DNA of 64,000 nucleotides from Hermatobates lingyangjiaoensis (taxonomy: Eukaryota; Arthropoda; Insecta; Hemiptera; Hermatobatidae), in NCBI GenBank assembly GCA_026182355.1, contig JAPFBL010001929.1, positions 2,968,001-3,032,000 on the forward strand, in the 5' to 3' direction. Under the pieces are notes generated by a model. The model had not been told where the DNA came from and did not search any database. It saw nothing but the letters and a program-made list of their open reading frames with translations. Positions within the stretch are counted from its first letter, which is position 1, and each line of letters begins with the position of its first letter. Positions 10,487-21,506 of this stretch are shown here, in pieces. Made by a program: the position numbers and the translations under genes.

Positions 10487-10520
10487 TGATGATGATTTAT
10501 GAAAATCGAAAAAGCTAGTA
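10487..10520 (+). ncRNA. Hammerhead-like motif, junction copy
   Basis: CTGATGA, one T, stem GATTT/AAATC, GAAA. The helix III segment after GAA is A-rich and not palindromic, so it is decayed. Confidence 0.35.
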
Positions 10521-10594
10521 AATAATTTTTATATCAATACAACATTTTTACTGAAGTGTTTTTAAACAGGGTCAGAGTGCCTAAAGTGTTATAA

Positions 10595-10760
10595 CATGTC
10601 ATTAGGACAACTTTTGTGGAAATTTCCCTCCACTCAAAGAAAAACAGTCAGGAGACTGGAAAGGACGAGTATTAAAGTCGATGAGGAAGCTGTCGTTTAT
10701 TTCAATCAAATATTTTTAAATGAGAATCTTCTGCCAACTTATACTTATATATATATATAA
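10595..10760 (+). pseudogene. PLE reading-frame start fragment (MSLGQLLW type)
   Basis: Open frame of 55 codons: MSLGQLLWKFP at the start, then RKTVRRLE and YFNQIFLNENLLPTYT, ending in IYI-stop contributed by (TA)n. The short helical pattern (R-K-x-V-R-K-L-E, then F-N-x-I-C-L-x-E-x-L-L-P) resembles the region in front of the reverse transcriptase in PLEs. The fragment stops exactly at the codon where the microsatellite begins, as do at least nine others here. Confidence 0.65.
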
Positions 10761-10764
10761 TATA

Positions 10765-10890
10765 AGTCATCACCTATCTTCGAGGTGACAACTCATTTCT
10801 TTATTTCTCTATCTGATGACCACACAGTCGAAATATAGTAGTGAGTTTCTATAATAATTTTTATGTCAGTTCATTATGTTAATTTAGTTT
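10765..10890 (+). mobile_element. A-like PLE terminus, short
   Basis: Contains a hammerhead-like core at 10806-10845 (CTGATGA, C, weak stem CACACAGTC, GAA, ATAT, A) and a tail into (TA)n at 10895. Confidence 0.5.
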
Positions 10891-10917
10891 ATTATATATA
10901 TATATATATATATATAT

Positions 10918-11262
10918 TATTAAAGTTGGCAGCAGCTTCTGCGTTGACCAATTTATGGCTGATTTTTTCTAGTTTCCTCACTAGTTTACGGTAACTCTCC
11001 GGTATTTTCCAGAGGAGTTCTGGTAACGACATGAAGGTAAACACTAAACACTTTCAAAACTTAATTCTAACACTATAATTTACGACTTAATCTAACACAC
11101 AAGCTTTTGGCTTACATTAGCCATCTTCAGGTAAAAATCTAACTAGTGAGGAAACTAGAAAATATCAGCCACAAATTGGTCAACGCAGAAGCTGCTGCCA
11201 ACTTTAATAATACATGTTTGAAAGAAGATCTGCTGCCATCATACACAAATATATATATATAT
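10918..11262. mobile_element. Foldback of PLE reading-frame starts
   Basis: Minus-strand fragment (10918-11037: MSLPELLWKIP, then RKLVRKLEKISHKLVNAEAA) faces a plus-strand fragment (about 11136-11253: LVRKLENISHKLVNAEAA, then LKEDLLPSYTN). Both end in (TA)n; the loop is about 100 bp. Each is an N-terminal piece of a PLE reading frame. Confidence 0.65.
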
Positions 11263-11264
11263 AT

Positions 11265-11515
11265 TTAAATTGCTGGCCGATTTTTATTTTTTCTCGTAAT
11301 TTGTAGTTACCTATTCCAATCTTCTAATTAAGGACTTGCACTGTCAGGAAAGAGAATAAACCAGGTCACCAAACGATTTACTTTCATAATCCATAATTCA
11401 TTTTTTACATATACACTGGAACCGTATACATTTACGGTACACTACACCGTTAAAGAGGACAGACTAGTTTCGGTTTGAAAGAAGGTCTGCTCCCCAAGTA
11501 TATATATATATATTA
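11265..11515. mobile_element. Decayed PLE reading-frame-start foldback
   Basis: Inverted traces at 11268-11335 and a forward stub at 11478-11500 (LKEGLLPKY) that runs into (TA)n. Confidence 0.4.
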
Positions 11516-11712
11516 AATTGACGACACGGTTCACACGGACTTATAAAACTTTACATTACACAAAACACGACACAGAAAAAAGAGAAAATACTCACTTACT
11601 AAACTCAATATTTCGAACTGTTGTTCATCATCAGGAGATCTCGCTCACTTCGTTCTCTCTTCTAGTCTTCTCATGATGACGAATAACAGTTCGAAATTTC
11701 GTTAAATGACTT
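11516..11712. mobile_element. A2-type PLE foldback
   Basis: Left arm 11560-11645 and a decayed right arm 11655-11710 around a GATCTCG / CTTCTAG centre. Confidence 0.6.
11604..11639 (-). ncRNA. Hammerhead-like motif, A2 family (clear copy)
   Basis: On the minus strand: CTC, CTGATGA, one T, perfect stem GAAC-AACA-GTTC, GAA, palindrome ATAT, T, GAG. All conserved boxes are intact; helix I pairs CTC with GAG. One of the best-formed copies in the window. Confidence 0.6.
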
Positions 11713-13020
11713 GCATATTTCCAATCTTGTATGTTTCCTACATACTTTCTGTAATTGTCTTACATGAGTCTTCCACTTCTTTGGTAACATATAAACCAAT
11801 TCTCCAAATGATTAATTTTTGATATTCACGATGGATCCGACGTTTCATTTTACATAAACCATTATCAAGAAATTGTCATAAACAATAATACTAACTTAAT
11901 TCATATTATTAATTCATTTCATATTAACAATAACATTAAGTAAAAACTATTTTTAAAACGAATTTTATAAATTCTAAAATTTTCTACTGAGCATGTAAAT
12001 CCTGGTTATCTTTCATCATCTCTTTAGTTTAATGGAAAGTAGAAAAGTGAGGTTTTGTCAGGGTTTTCTGTATGCGTTTTCTTGTTATGTTGAAATGTCT
12101 TTGTAAATATTCAAACAGTTACCTCGATCTATAATGGTATATAACAAAGTGAATTCCACATCAACATGTTTAAGTGCAAAAAAAAGTTGTATTATTAAAC
12201 TGATTTGAAAGGCATCTTAATAATACGAGTGCCACATAGCTTCAAGTTTAAGGAGAACATCTGCAACAGCTGAAATGGAAATAAACCTGTCATACCTGGT
12301 TACATATACAGATTCCGTGTATATACACTTTTCTGTTAGGAAGTATGAAGAAAAATATCATAATATATCAAGAACAGATAAACTGTTTTAAAGGAACACA
12401 ACAACAATATCTGTACTCGATTGATTGTTATATTAAATAAGATGCAGAAAATATGCCCAACCGTAGTTTGTAGGAATAGAAATGAATTATTTTTATCGAA
12501 GTATGAATAATTGAGAAATAATCAATGAATTAGTAATGAAATACAAATTACAATGTATACAGGAATATATATTCCAATAAATCGATATCAAATAGAAACT
12601 CGAAAAAAAAAACAAATAGAATTTTCATGAGGAAAAAGGAAAAAATATAATTGATTAGTTTAAAAGTAGGGCAAGCCAGTGATGATGTGTACTTAGCTTA
12701 TGAAGAATGATAGCGTTATCAGTAAAGTGATAAGGAGATGAGATATTTCAGCTAACCAGGATATGAATTTCAAGCAGATGGATTGAAGTGGTCATTAGCT
12801 CTCCTTCTCCTCTTACCTGAAACATAACAAAAGTTTCCATTTATTTTTTGCAATTTTTAAATTTAAATGAAAAAGCAGGCATAAAAAGGGTTATCTTACC
12901 AACATAAATATTAAGTAGTGTCCATGTTTTACTCTAGCAAGGATTATTCAAATAATTCATTCAATTTATTTATTTAAAATCATCGTAACGTCATACATTG
13001 ACTACATCAAATGTCATGAC
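11713..13020. other. Non-coding stretch
   Basis: AT-rich; no gene, repeat or RNA recognised. Confidence 0.4.
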
Positions 13021-13022
13021 CT

Positions 13023-13042
13023 GGTTAGGTTAGGTTAGGTTA
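13023..13042. repeat. Short (GGTTA)4 tract
   Basis: Four exact GGTTA units, equal to the TTAGG telomere repeat of many arthropods. Too short to be a telomere; an interstitial copy or chance. GC-richer DNA of unknown type follows to about 13170. Confidence 0.6.
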
Positions 13043-14570
13043 CAATAGTGGTATGTTCGGGTCTTAGAAAATCAGTCCGACCCGACCCAGGCTAGCGCGT
13101 ATTAAAGCCAATATTACCAGCGAGTATATATTGGAGTTTATCCTCCTCCAGCCAAGCAAATCTCGGTCACCTATTTAATCTAAATTATTTATTTCATAAC
13201 AGAAGGTCTTTATTATTGACTACGTTCAAACGGGCGGTATTTTCTTCAACCATTTAGCTACTTCAAAAACATTAATTATCATATTCAATTTCAGTCTGAA
13301 TATTTCTTACATTTTTATTACCTAAATTTTAGAAGGAGAATGTATTGAAACAAGAATTTTATAGTTATAATGACGCTAATGTTTCATCTGAAGGTACCTG
13401 AAAGATGTTTCTATAACTTTCTAAAACATTACGTTACATTGCTGTAAGGTGTAAACTATACATTTTTGTAACACTTCTACAAGATACCCACATTAAAATA
13501 CATCAATTAATCACATCACTTATTAATGAATCTGATAAAACTTAGTTTATATCAAACTGTGGCCTCCAGATAGTTTAATGAAACTATAGAGTAAAAACAG
13601 AAACTCATTATTATGTATTACAAAGAAACATTAACATTTGTTTACGAATTTCATAATATTAGTTAATCAATTTTATAAGATTTAAAAAAAAACATTATTT
13701 CAGAAAAGAAGTATATTTAAAAAGGTGTTCAATTTATTTTCTAAATTAATGAAATCACTTTATTTGAGTTTTAAGTTAACTAAAAAGACATTATGACACG
13801 ATTTTAGTAGCACACTGTGTTGGAAAGTTAATTCCATGATTGGCTTTTTTTTTGTTTTTTGGACGAGGTAGAAGGGGGTGACAAACATTTGTACTTGACC
13901 GGAGTTAGAGGTCCCCCCTTCAAACCTTTGCTCCTCCTCTGGGAAATGGAACGAGTTAACAGTACTGCTTTTCTTACAATGTAAACACTAATTAAATTTT
14001 AATTCCTAACAGAAAAAGGAAACCATAGGACTTCTCCTGCAAACAATGTTAGACCACATTTAATTCTTACCTTTAAGAACAAACTCTAGAAGAAATAAGC
14101 TTGTGATTAGATAACAAAAAATAATTGAATCTAAATTATTATAACTTCAAAAAAAAATTCTGAATAAATACTTATAATAATATTCACAATTTTTTTTTAA
14201 TACTAATAAACACAAATTGTCTAATAAGAAAAATTCTTGAAACAATTCTATCTTTTAAAATATTGATTAAAATCAAAATACAATTCAGAATTTTAATAAA
14301 CTAAAAAATATTAAGTGTCCAGCACTCCATTATTCGTTAAGTTGGTTACTTTTACTTAGTAAACAAGCACCTATGGCATTTCCGCTATTTGGTGCCTTGC
14401 ACCCTGTCTACCTCCACAACCTCAGTCGTCACCGGACACATCAGCAGGACATGCTATCTTCATTCCCAAAAGAATAAATGTAGTGTTAATGTCAAAAATT
14501 CCAAATCGATGCAAACAAATCTACTAATATACTAGTATTATATAATGAAGGCAACATCAAAAGGATAGTA
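13043..14570. other. Non-coding stretch with two GC-richer patches
   Basis: Patches at about 13045-13170 and 13855-13950 have repeat-like base composition but I do not recognise them. No reading frame is supported. Confidence 0.35.
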
Positions 14571-14586
14571 TTATATATATATATAT

Positions 14587-14792
14587 AACAAGATTTCACA
14601 ATAAACAAGTAAAATAACAATCAATGTTCAAACAACAAAAAAAAAGCAAGAAAAAAAAAGAATAAAATCATTCAACCGTAATTAGCGGTCTTCGTCAAAG
14701 TCAATTCTAAATTAGATTTGAAACTGACGAAGACCGCTTGTTATAGTTCAAAGATATTAGTCTTTTTTTTTCTCTTTTCTTATTGTGGTTTA
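14587..14792. mobile_element. Decayed D-type PLE foldback
   Basis: Both D arms are recognisable (TTCAACCGTAATTAGCGGTC and GACGAAGACCGCTTGTTATA) between two (TA)n runs; cores carry several changes. Confidence 0.6.
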
Positions 14793-14829
14793 TATATATA
14801 TATATAATAATAATAATCAAAACAATTCT

Positions 14830-15010
14830 TGATGCAATGGATAGATTAAATTTTCACTGTGAAAATAATTTGGAAACAATGCTCTTAAGGTTTTTTGTGA
14901 ACACATCGTCGGAGTGTTGATGGAAAACACATTTTACGATGTGTTTACGAAAGGCCTTAGACTATTGTATCCAAATTATTTTCACTGTGATAAATTAATC
15001 CATATATATA
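14830..15010. mobile_element. M-type (type 1 PLE) terminal foldback
   Basis: Arms share TTTTCACTGTGAAAATAATT and ACGATGTGTT plus GAAAGGCCTTAGA with the type 1 PLE tail at 7080-7150. Cores are decayed. Ends in (TA)n at 15002. Confidence 0.6.
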
Positions 15011-15255
15011 CCTAAAATAAACTGTGACAATTAAACAGAAACATAACAAAGCTCACTTTTCAATATTTCGACCGTAATGGCGGTAGTCCTTAGAAGAAGA
15101 AGAAGTGAATTGACGGAGGGACGACAGTCAACTCAGTTGACCGCCATTACGGTCAAAATATTGAAAAATGAGTTTTCGTTATGTTTTGGTCTATTTTTCA
15201 CAGTTTATTTTAAGTGTAATCTGTCCTGCCAGACCGTTTTTCGTTTATCATGGTA
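15011..15255. mobile_element. A3-type PLE foldback
   Basis: Arms about 15011-15086 and 15138-15212 with CGCCATTACGGTC and a TATGTTT tail. The minus-strand core has CTAAGGA, stem ACCG/CGGT, GAA, ATAT, T. Ends in (TA)n. Confidence 0.6.
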
Positions 15256-15261
15256 TATATA

Positions 15262-15432
15262 TATAAAACTAAAGTTTATCGGGACTCGGTCAGTTCTTCA
15301 GGTTCAAATTGAACTCTCGTTCCCAACGTTTCGGTTGGCAATGAGAGTTTAATTTAAACCTGAAGAACTGACCAAGTCCCGATAAACTTTAGTTTTGTTT
15401 CTATTCCACGGTCAATACTTTTATCAATATGT
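15262..15432. mobile_element. E-type PLE-like foldback
   Basis: Arms share CTTTAGTTTATCGGGACT and TCAGTTCTTCAGGTT, meeting at an AACGTTTCGGTTGG centre, then a tail TTTCTATTCCACGG and (TA)n. Assigned to the same group by its foldback form and (TA)n end; the core is incomplete. Confidence 0.55.
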
Positions 15433-15610
15433 ATATATATATATATATATATAATATATATATATCATTAAATTGTTTGCCAATTTTTCTTTATTCGTAT
15501 TTTTTAGACACCTTTTTCAATCTAAGAAATACGAAAGAATAAAAATTAGCAAACAATTTAATGAAATATATTTGAAAGAACGTCTGCTCCCCAAGTATAC
15601 ATATAAGTGT
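15433..15610. mobile_element. (TA)n and foldback of PLE reading-frame starts
   Basis: (TA)n to about 15466, then an inverted trace (15467-15510) and a forward frame (about 15525-15605: KKYERIKISKQFNEIYLKE, then RLLPKYT). Confidence 0.55.
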
Positions 15611-16090
15611 TTAGTAAATACGTTTAATATGTATATCAATATTTCAGTATCATTTAGGAAGTTAAAAGTTAAATGTAAAGATTACCATAATACTTCAAAA
15701 ATTCACCAAATTAAAAATAAGTAAATCTGAAAAACTAAGGCTATGAATCAAAACGAAAAAGTTGAAAGAGTTACAGTAATATATCAAGAATGCTGGCAAT
15801 TTTTGTTACAAGGTAGAGCTGGCGTGGAGTTAAGGAGGAATGCTTTCAGAGATGGGTAATACATTTCGAAAAATAAGGCACATGAATTGAAATCAATGGA
15901 GCCTATGAAAACAGAAAAGAGTTTTTCTATTATACAAAAAATTGTAGGAAGAAGCCTATGGTACGCTCAACACTCTTTTGTCCAAATTTTAATAAATATT
16001 TATATTAAATCAAATATTAAAAATCTGTCGTGAAGCACTACTCTCCATTCATTTAACTGGATATGAATACTGCATCAGTTGATTATATAA
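15611..16090. other. Non-coding stretch
   Basis: Nothing recognised. Confidence 0.4.
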
Positions 16091-16099
16091 ATATATATA

Positions 16100-16250
16100 T
16101 ACACGAGATTTCACATAAACACGTGATATAAGAATCAATAATCAAACCACAATAAGAAAGATAGTTTTTCGACTCTGACGAAGACTGCTTGTTACGGTTA
16201 AAATTTCTTAAGTCTTCTTTTCCCATTTCTTATTGTGCTTTTAATATTGA
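16100..16250. mobile_element. D-type PLE foldback, shortened
   Basis: Left D tail (ATTTCACATAAACACGTGA) joined at AAGAAAGATAG to a right arm with CTCTGACGAAGACTGCTTG and GGTTAAAATTTCTTAAG. Core damaged. Confidence 0.6.
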
Positions 16251-16299
16251 TATATATATATATCCTAGACATAGGATATATATATCCTATCCTAGACAT

Positions 16300-16565
16300 A
16301 GGGATGACTAGGACGAAACTGTCAAGACGTCTGACTGTCCATCTCACGACAGGAGCACCAAGGACCCACGCAAAAGAGGCACACGGTATTCCCCTGTCTA
16401 GCCTGAACCTGATTGAGGTTCTACAATTGAATGTTCTACCTGATTACCATCCTACATGTTAATGGTGATCTCAATAGACTTAAAATCCTAGAAGCACTGT
16501 ATATTAATGATTTGGTACCCAGTTTAAATGTACAAAGTAATAACTTTAATGCAATTCCTTAAGAA
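16300..16565 (+). pseudogene. Type 2 PLE GIY-YIG endonuclease remnant
   Basis: Reads GMTRTKLSRRLTVHLTTGAP, then after frameshifts RLKILEALYINDLVPSLN. This matches YIGMTTTSLSRRLTMHLSIG and the C-terminal LQIAEAIIIKQNKP of the element near 55 kb. The first tyrosine motif and the cysteine pairs are missing. Confidence 0.7.
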
Positions 16566-16793
16566 TATTAATAATTCTTATAAATTAGTAAGAAAGGAGG
16601 GCGATGACCGAGTTAGGTTGAGTTGAAGGGCCATGAGTTTTTTGTTGACTCACTCCTACTCCATCCCCACCACCAACTTTCACTTAGACGGAATAGCAGT
16701 GTTCAGTTGGCATTTAAACGCCAATATAGTATATGTATATATTGTAGGAATACAAATTAACCAAATATGTATATTTAGTTAATATCAGTAGTT

Positions 16794-16840
16794 TAAGAAC
16801 CTGAAGATGACCCACGGGGCCGAAAACTTGTCATATTAGT
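16794..16840 (+). ncRNA. Hammerhead-like motif, junction copy
   Basis: CTGAAGA, one T, stem GACCC/GGGCC (one mismatch), GAA, then AACTTGTC in place of a palindrome. Probably decayed. Confidence 0.4.
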
Positions 16841-16912
16841 TTAGTTTAGTGTAGGGGTTAATTAAATATAGATATTCCCGGTGAAGTGTTTTTTAGTGTT
16901 CCAGCCTTCTGA

Positions 16913-17034
16913 ATGTCTTATGCTAGCTTGCTTTGGCAATTACCACCAGCACAAAAGAAGATCGTGAGAAAAATAGAAGCTATAAGTAGAAAATTCGTGA
17001 TTGCAGAATCTGCTATCAAATTCAATATATATAT
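16913..17034 (+). pseudogene. PLE reading-frame start fragment
   Basis: MSYASLLWQLPPAQKKIVRK, then EAISRKFVIAESAIKFN, entering (TA)n-coded IYIY. It ends earlier than other copies, before the LLP motif, and joins a C-type foldback. Confidence 0.6.
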
Positions 17035-17312
17035 ATTTCACTCAAAATTCGAAAAAAAAACGATCCAAACTGGACGCAAATTTGCTCAAAAATGAAGAAA
17101 AGCAACACACAGAGAAAGAGACACACTTACAAACTGTAAGAGACACACATGGGTTACCTGCCGGGACGGTTTCTTGCCGTTGTGTTACCGGCGTGCTTGG
17201 TCAGCCATTCTCTTTTCTCCTGAAGACGGATCATCCGAAAATTTGAGTCTGTAAGTGTGTCACTTTCTCTATGTGTTGGTTTTCTTCATTTTTGAGCTGA
17301 TATATATATATA
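17035..17312. mobile_element. C-type PLE foldback
   Basis: Inverted tail at 17034-17125 and forward arm at about 17150-17300 containing the C core, ending in (TA)n. Confidence 0.65.
17216..17248 (+). ncRNA. Hammerhead-like motif, C family
   Basis: CTC, CTGAAGA, one C, stem GGAT/ATCC, GAA, palindrome AATT, T, GAG. All boxes intact, short helices I and II. Confidence 0.5.
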
Positions 17313-18884
17313 TAACGTCTTTGGCCTTCTATTACTTCTGAAAGCAATGTCAAACAGAAATGATAGAAAACCGTGAGTGTAGTTTTTTTGTGTTCCTCAG
17401 TATTAACTCTGATTAATATATATATATATATAATAGTTCAAAATTGAAGATAAGTAGCACAGAAAGTAATATAGTTTATCAAGTGAATATATATATACAA
17501 AAAGATTTCACATAAAAACGTGAAACAACAATCACATAAACAAACAAACCTACACATACATACACAGATACAAAAACGCCCAACTCATAAATATTAACCC
17601 ACTCTTTGATAAATATTTGGTACATTAATAATGAATATAGATAATATATTTCAAACTATTAACTGTATTGATACAACTAGAATGTGAATGTTTTCAAACT
17701 CTAAATATATGAGGTATGATGGCATCAGAGACATAGTGATGTTGAAAAACTGCTATAAAAGTGGTTTTAAACTAGTTAGTGGAATGGACTCCACTAACTT
17801 TAGAAGGCTAACTTTTATATAATCGTTTCTTAAATTGTAACCATTGTAGGTGGTCTATTATCAGAGTAAAGCAAATATTGTTCCCTTGAAATAGTTGAAC
17901 AATATCGAGAGATATTGTAATCATGTAGAGTGTTAGAGAGGAAAAAACAATGAAATGCGTAGAAGGTTGGGATCTGGTATCTGCTAAATTTAAAGGTTCT
18001 GTGACCTAGAAACAAATCAATCAAAGAGAAAAGCGACACTTTATTTCATTAATATTGCCAAATAAATCAATTCCAAAATGTATTTCGACTGATACTAACA
18101 TTTGACTTTCCTAGAAAAATTTAAAGCAAATAAAGCAATTCTTTGTTCAAAGCAAATTCATCAAAAATCTCTATCTGCATAAAAAGAACAAATAAATGGG
18201 AATATTTCTGCTTCATATTTTTAAGATAAATAATACATTCAAATTATTCTATATTTTCACGTCATAAAAATAACATTGCTTTATTCTCTGTCATTATCAA
18301 CTGTCATGGTCTGTCTAGGTGTATAGTTGTTTTTCGATGATAAAAATAAATTTGAAAAGTAGTAAATCATTTACTACAGTTATCAATAATTATGTTACAG
18401 TTTGCTTAAGTGCCACTGACAGAACCTTGTTTGATTTTATTATCATTTCCGTTATTATTATGTGTAATTGGTGTTTATTAGCTTCGTGGCTATTTAATGT
18501 TATCATGATAAAATATAGAACGTTGCAACAGGATTTTGATACGTATATAAAAAATAAATAAAACTTTTTGCAAAATTTTGACTTAAATTGACATTGTGCT
18601 TTAAAGGCGTTTAACGAGTTATTTGATTCAAGGCATTGACTACTCAATTCAATACTTGTGTATTCAGTCACTGTGTGGTATGAACTCATTCTTGGGAATT
18701 ATTCAAGATGTGTCCATATAAACAAGTTCTGTTATACATCGTATCAAAGAATCATAGAATACTATTTTATTAAGAATCAAACTAGTTAAAAGAACCTTTT
18801 TGTAAACAGTTATATTGAGGTTATATTGAGGAATTCAAAGTTATAACGTCTTTCAATATTTGAAATATAAAATAGAGGTACCCT
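17313..18884. other. Non-coding stretch with small PLE tail scraps
   Basis: Between 17412 and 17530 there are two (TA)n runs and short C and D tail scraps (ATTTCACATAAAAACGTGAA). The rest is AT-rich without recognised features. Confidence 0.4.
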
Positions 18885-18891
18885 AACTACT

Positions 18892-19420
18892 AGGATTTGA
18901 GAATCGAAACTCAGAGTACCCGAGCTACCAAGCGATCGAAACTCGAGGTGGCAAATCTACGAGGGGTTAAGAATCGAAACTGAGGGTACCCGAACAAACA
19001 GGGCCTACGAATCGAAACTCAGGGTACGTGAACTACCAAGGCCTAAGAATCAAAACTTGGAATCACTGAACTATCAGAGGCTAAGGATTTAAAACCAGGG
19101 TATCCGAACTACCAGGGGCTACGAATCGGAACTCGGAGTGGCAAAAGTACGAGGGGTTAAAAGTCAAAACTAGGAATCCCCGAACTACCAGAGATTAAGA
19201 ATCGAAATTCAGGGTACCCGAACTACCAGGGTGTAAGAATCAAAACTTGGGGAGGCAAAACTACGAGGTGTGAAAAATTGAAACTAGGGATCTTTGAACT
19301 ACCAGAGGCTAAGAATAGAAACTCAGGGTACCCAAACCACCAGGGGCTATGAATCGAAACTCGGGGTGGCAAAAGTAAGTAAGAATTTGAACTAGGGTTT
19401 CTGAACTAAGAGGTGTTAAT
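18892..19420. repeat. 38-bp minisatellite with three-unit higher-order pattern
   Basis: About 14 units of 38 bp built on AGAATCGAAACTCAGGGTA. Three variants alternate in order: one with TACCCGAACTACC, one with GTGGCAAAAGTACGAGG, one with ATCCCCGAACTACCAGAG. From about 19081 the order runs regularly as a three-unit cycle of about 114 bp; the left part is less regular. GC content is clearly above the surroundings. Confidence 0.85.
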
Positions 19421-20279
19421 ATAATCGAAACCATAATACTAGAGTGATACAATTAAATCTCCTGATGAAGCCACTCGGCTTTGATACTGATATATATATA
19501 TATTTATATATACATTGGTATTTATACCTAATTGCTACAATAGCAATTTTTTTCTGGTTTTTAGATTGTGGTAGTTGACTGATGATCTAGGTTTTATATT
19601 TTTTTGAGTCAAACGCTCTTTTCTATGCTTTAACACCAGTCGATCATTGATTTCAATATAGCTGAGTAATGGAATAAACCCCAGAGTTCCTCATCCTCAG
19701 GTTTTTATCTTACAATATTGTTGGTAGAGTGCACTTCCATATCATCATGAACCCAATTCTTTTTGCTCCATGCTTAATCCTACTCGATTGTTCTTAGCAG
19801 TATACGTTCGTATAAATATAAACCAAATAAACTCTTTTTCAACTTGAATCTTTGAAATTGTTGTTCTCAATGCAGCATTATGATCTCACAGTAATGCTGT
19901 TCTTGACAATACAGCTTCTTATTGTTCAAGATTGAATTAATATTTAAACCAAGTTTGCCTTCTTATCATGCTGAACTACACACATTTATCCTTTAATATA
20001 TTCCTTAATACATTTATTATAATAAATGGAAATATTTCCATGTTCAAGAGTCTGTGGATTGATACTTGATTTGTGATTCAAGTATGTATACATACGGTGA
20101 GCATAACAAATTTTCTTTCTTTTTTTTACTCGTAATCACATAAATATTAAACTGCTCATCATCAACATCATCATCATCAATTTTTTCTATGTTATTAATA
20201 TTTCTACTGATTTTAAACAGTTTTTTTTTTTTGAGAACCTTTTTATGATTAAGGTTTTACCATAATTTTTCTCCTGCAG
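19421..20279. other. Non-coding stretch
   Basis: A decayed hammerhead-like core at about 19461-19485 (CTGATGAAGCCACTCGGC) precedes a short (TA)n. Nothing else is supported. Confidence 0.4.
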
Positions 20280-20660
20280 TTAAGTAGGAGATTTATTACC
20301 TCTGCCCTACTCCAAACAGTCCGAGTTATAAATAGGTTGAGCTGATGATGAATAGCTTAAGGGATGGACACTGCATGATCCGGTTCCGTTGTCAATCAGG
20401 GAAAAGCGCGCGCCAGGGTCGTTTGTACAGAAGGTTGAGTGTCCAAATATGAAAGGGCTCCTATATTGCACTTTTTACGACGTCGATCTCCGGACCTAAC
20501 TTTTCCAGTTTAGTGTTGGCGTCAAGACTCTGTAGGGGAAGGGCAGTGCGCATGCCTGTCCCAGCTGCCTATCGGAGGTGTAATAAAATAAGAGAAGGGT
20601 TTACAGGACCAACCCTGTCCAATAGATAAAGACGCCGGAGAAATATGACACACAACTTTT
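20280..20660. repeat. GC-richer unclassified repeat-like segment
   Basis: Base composition differs sharply from the flanks (for example AAAGCGCGCGCCAGGGTC), no reading frame. It may be a SINE or LINE tail, but I cannot identify it. Confidence 0.35.
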
Positions 20661-21233
20661 ACAATATCAACTCATGGTCCCTTTTTCTTCCTTCAGCCTC
20701 TCTCCAGCACTTGCAAGCTAGCCTTGCTGTACCAAGGAAGCTATTTTGTTTTAAAAATATCCTTTACCCACACACATTTCTCAGTGTTCCTCCAATCTTT
20801 TAACCATTTATTTCAAAATTTAAAATCAAAATGTAGTTTTCTTTCAAAATTTCACTAAACAATACAAAAGTGTATAACAAACAATAGCATAAATACCAAA
20901 TATATTAAACTGAGATTATATAAATATAAAAGCTTGAATTATTTAAAACAATAATGAGGCTGGTTTCAATCATACTCTTTAATTCGAAGATTTCCATATA
21001 TCTTTTTATATAGCTATCAAACTAATAGAATAAAATAACACGTAAAAGCAACACACAAATCACTTCAATACTCATCGTTATCACGAGTTGAAATATTGTA
21101 GTGAGTTGTGGGTTGTTTCTAAGTCTTTTTTTATTCTAATCGTTTGATATTTTCCCCTGAAGGACCATTTTATTTTTATATATTTATTCATACATGTGCC
21201 ACACTATTATTACAACCTTTATAAAACACAACT

Positions 21234-21238
<5 letters not shown>
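20661..21238. other. Non-coding stretch with a small foldback
   Basis: A short inverted pair at about 21028-21078 and 21090-21140 centres on CGTTATCACGAG with GAAATATTG, an A-like PLE remnant. Otherwise nothing. Confidence 0.4.

Positions 21239-21273
<35 letters not shown>
21239..21273. repeat. (TA)n microsatellite
   Basis: Abuts the outer end of the type 3 PLE. Confidence 0.95.
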
Positions 21274-21274
<1 letters not shown>

Positions 21275-21325
21275 CATTTCATGGTGAATCACTAACACAG
21301 AACTAAGGAAAAACACACTTACTGT

Positions 21326-21358
21326 CTCTAACTTTTGGTTGAACCGTCATCAGGAGAG
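21326..21358 (-). ncRNA. Hammerhead-like motif, B family
   Basis: CTCTC, CTGATGA, one C, stem GGT-TCA-ACC, then AAA (first G of GAA lost), AGTT, A, GAG. Probably inactive. Confidence 0.4.
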
Positions 21359-21506
21359 TTGAGATAGGGACACCAAGCTCACTTGTGAAGCGACGGTTGG
21401 AGACCAACAGTGATTGAAATAAAGTTGTATAAATAGTAATTTAAGATAAAAATAAAAAGGTAATAATAAAAAAATAATAGTCAAAGGTAAACTAATCTCT
21501 AACTAT

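Larger units (their letters stand above)
10160..10760 (+). mobile_element. PLE head-to-tail junction fragment
   Basis: In order: endonuclease C-terminus (10160-10310), 3' UTR, a hammerhead-like core (10487-10520), then the first 55 codons of a PLE reading frame (10595-10760) running into (TA)n. The same order is seen at 16300-17040 and 54549-55500. Confidence 0.7.
16300..17040 (+). mobile_element. PLE head-to-tail junction fragment
   Basis: Endonuclease remnant, 3' UTR, hammerhead-like core and reading-frame start in the same order as at 10160-10760. Confidence 0.7.

Noticed and set aside
18390..18689. 99-codon minus-strand frame
   Set aside because: Overlaps another open frame, lacks any recognisable motif and has the composition of AT-rich non-coding DNA.
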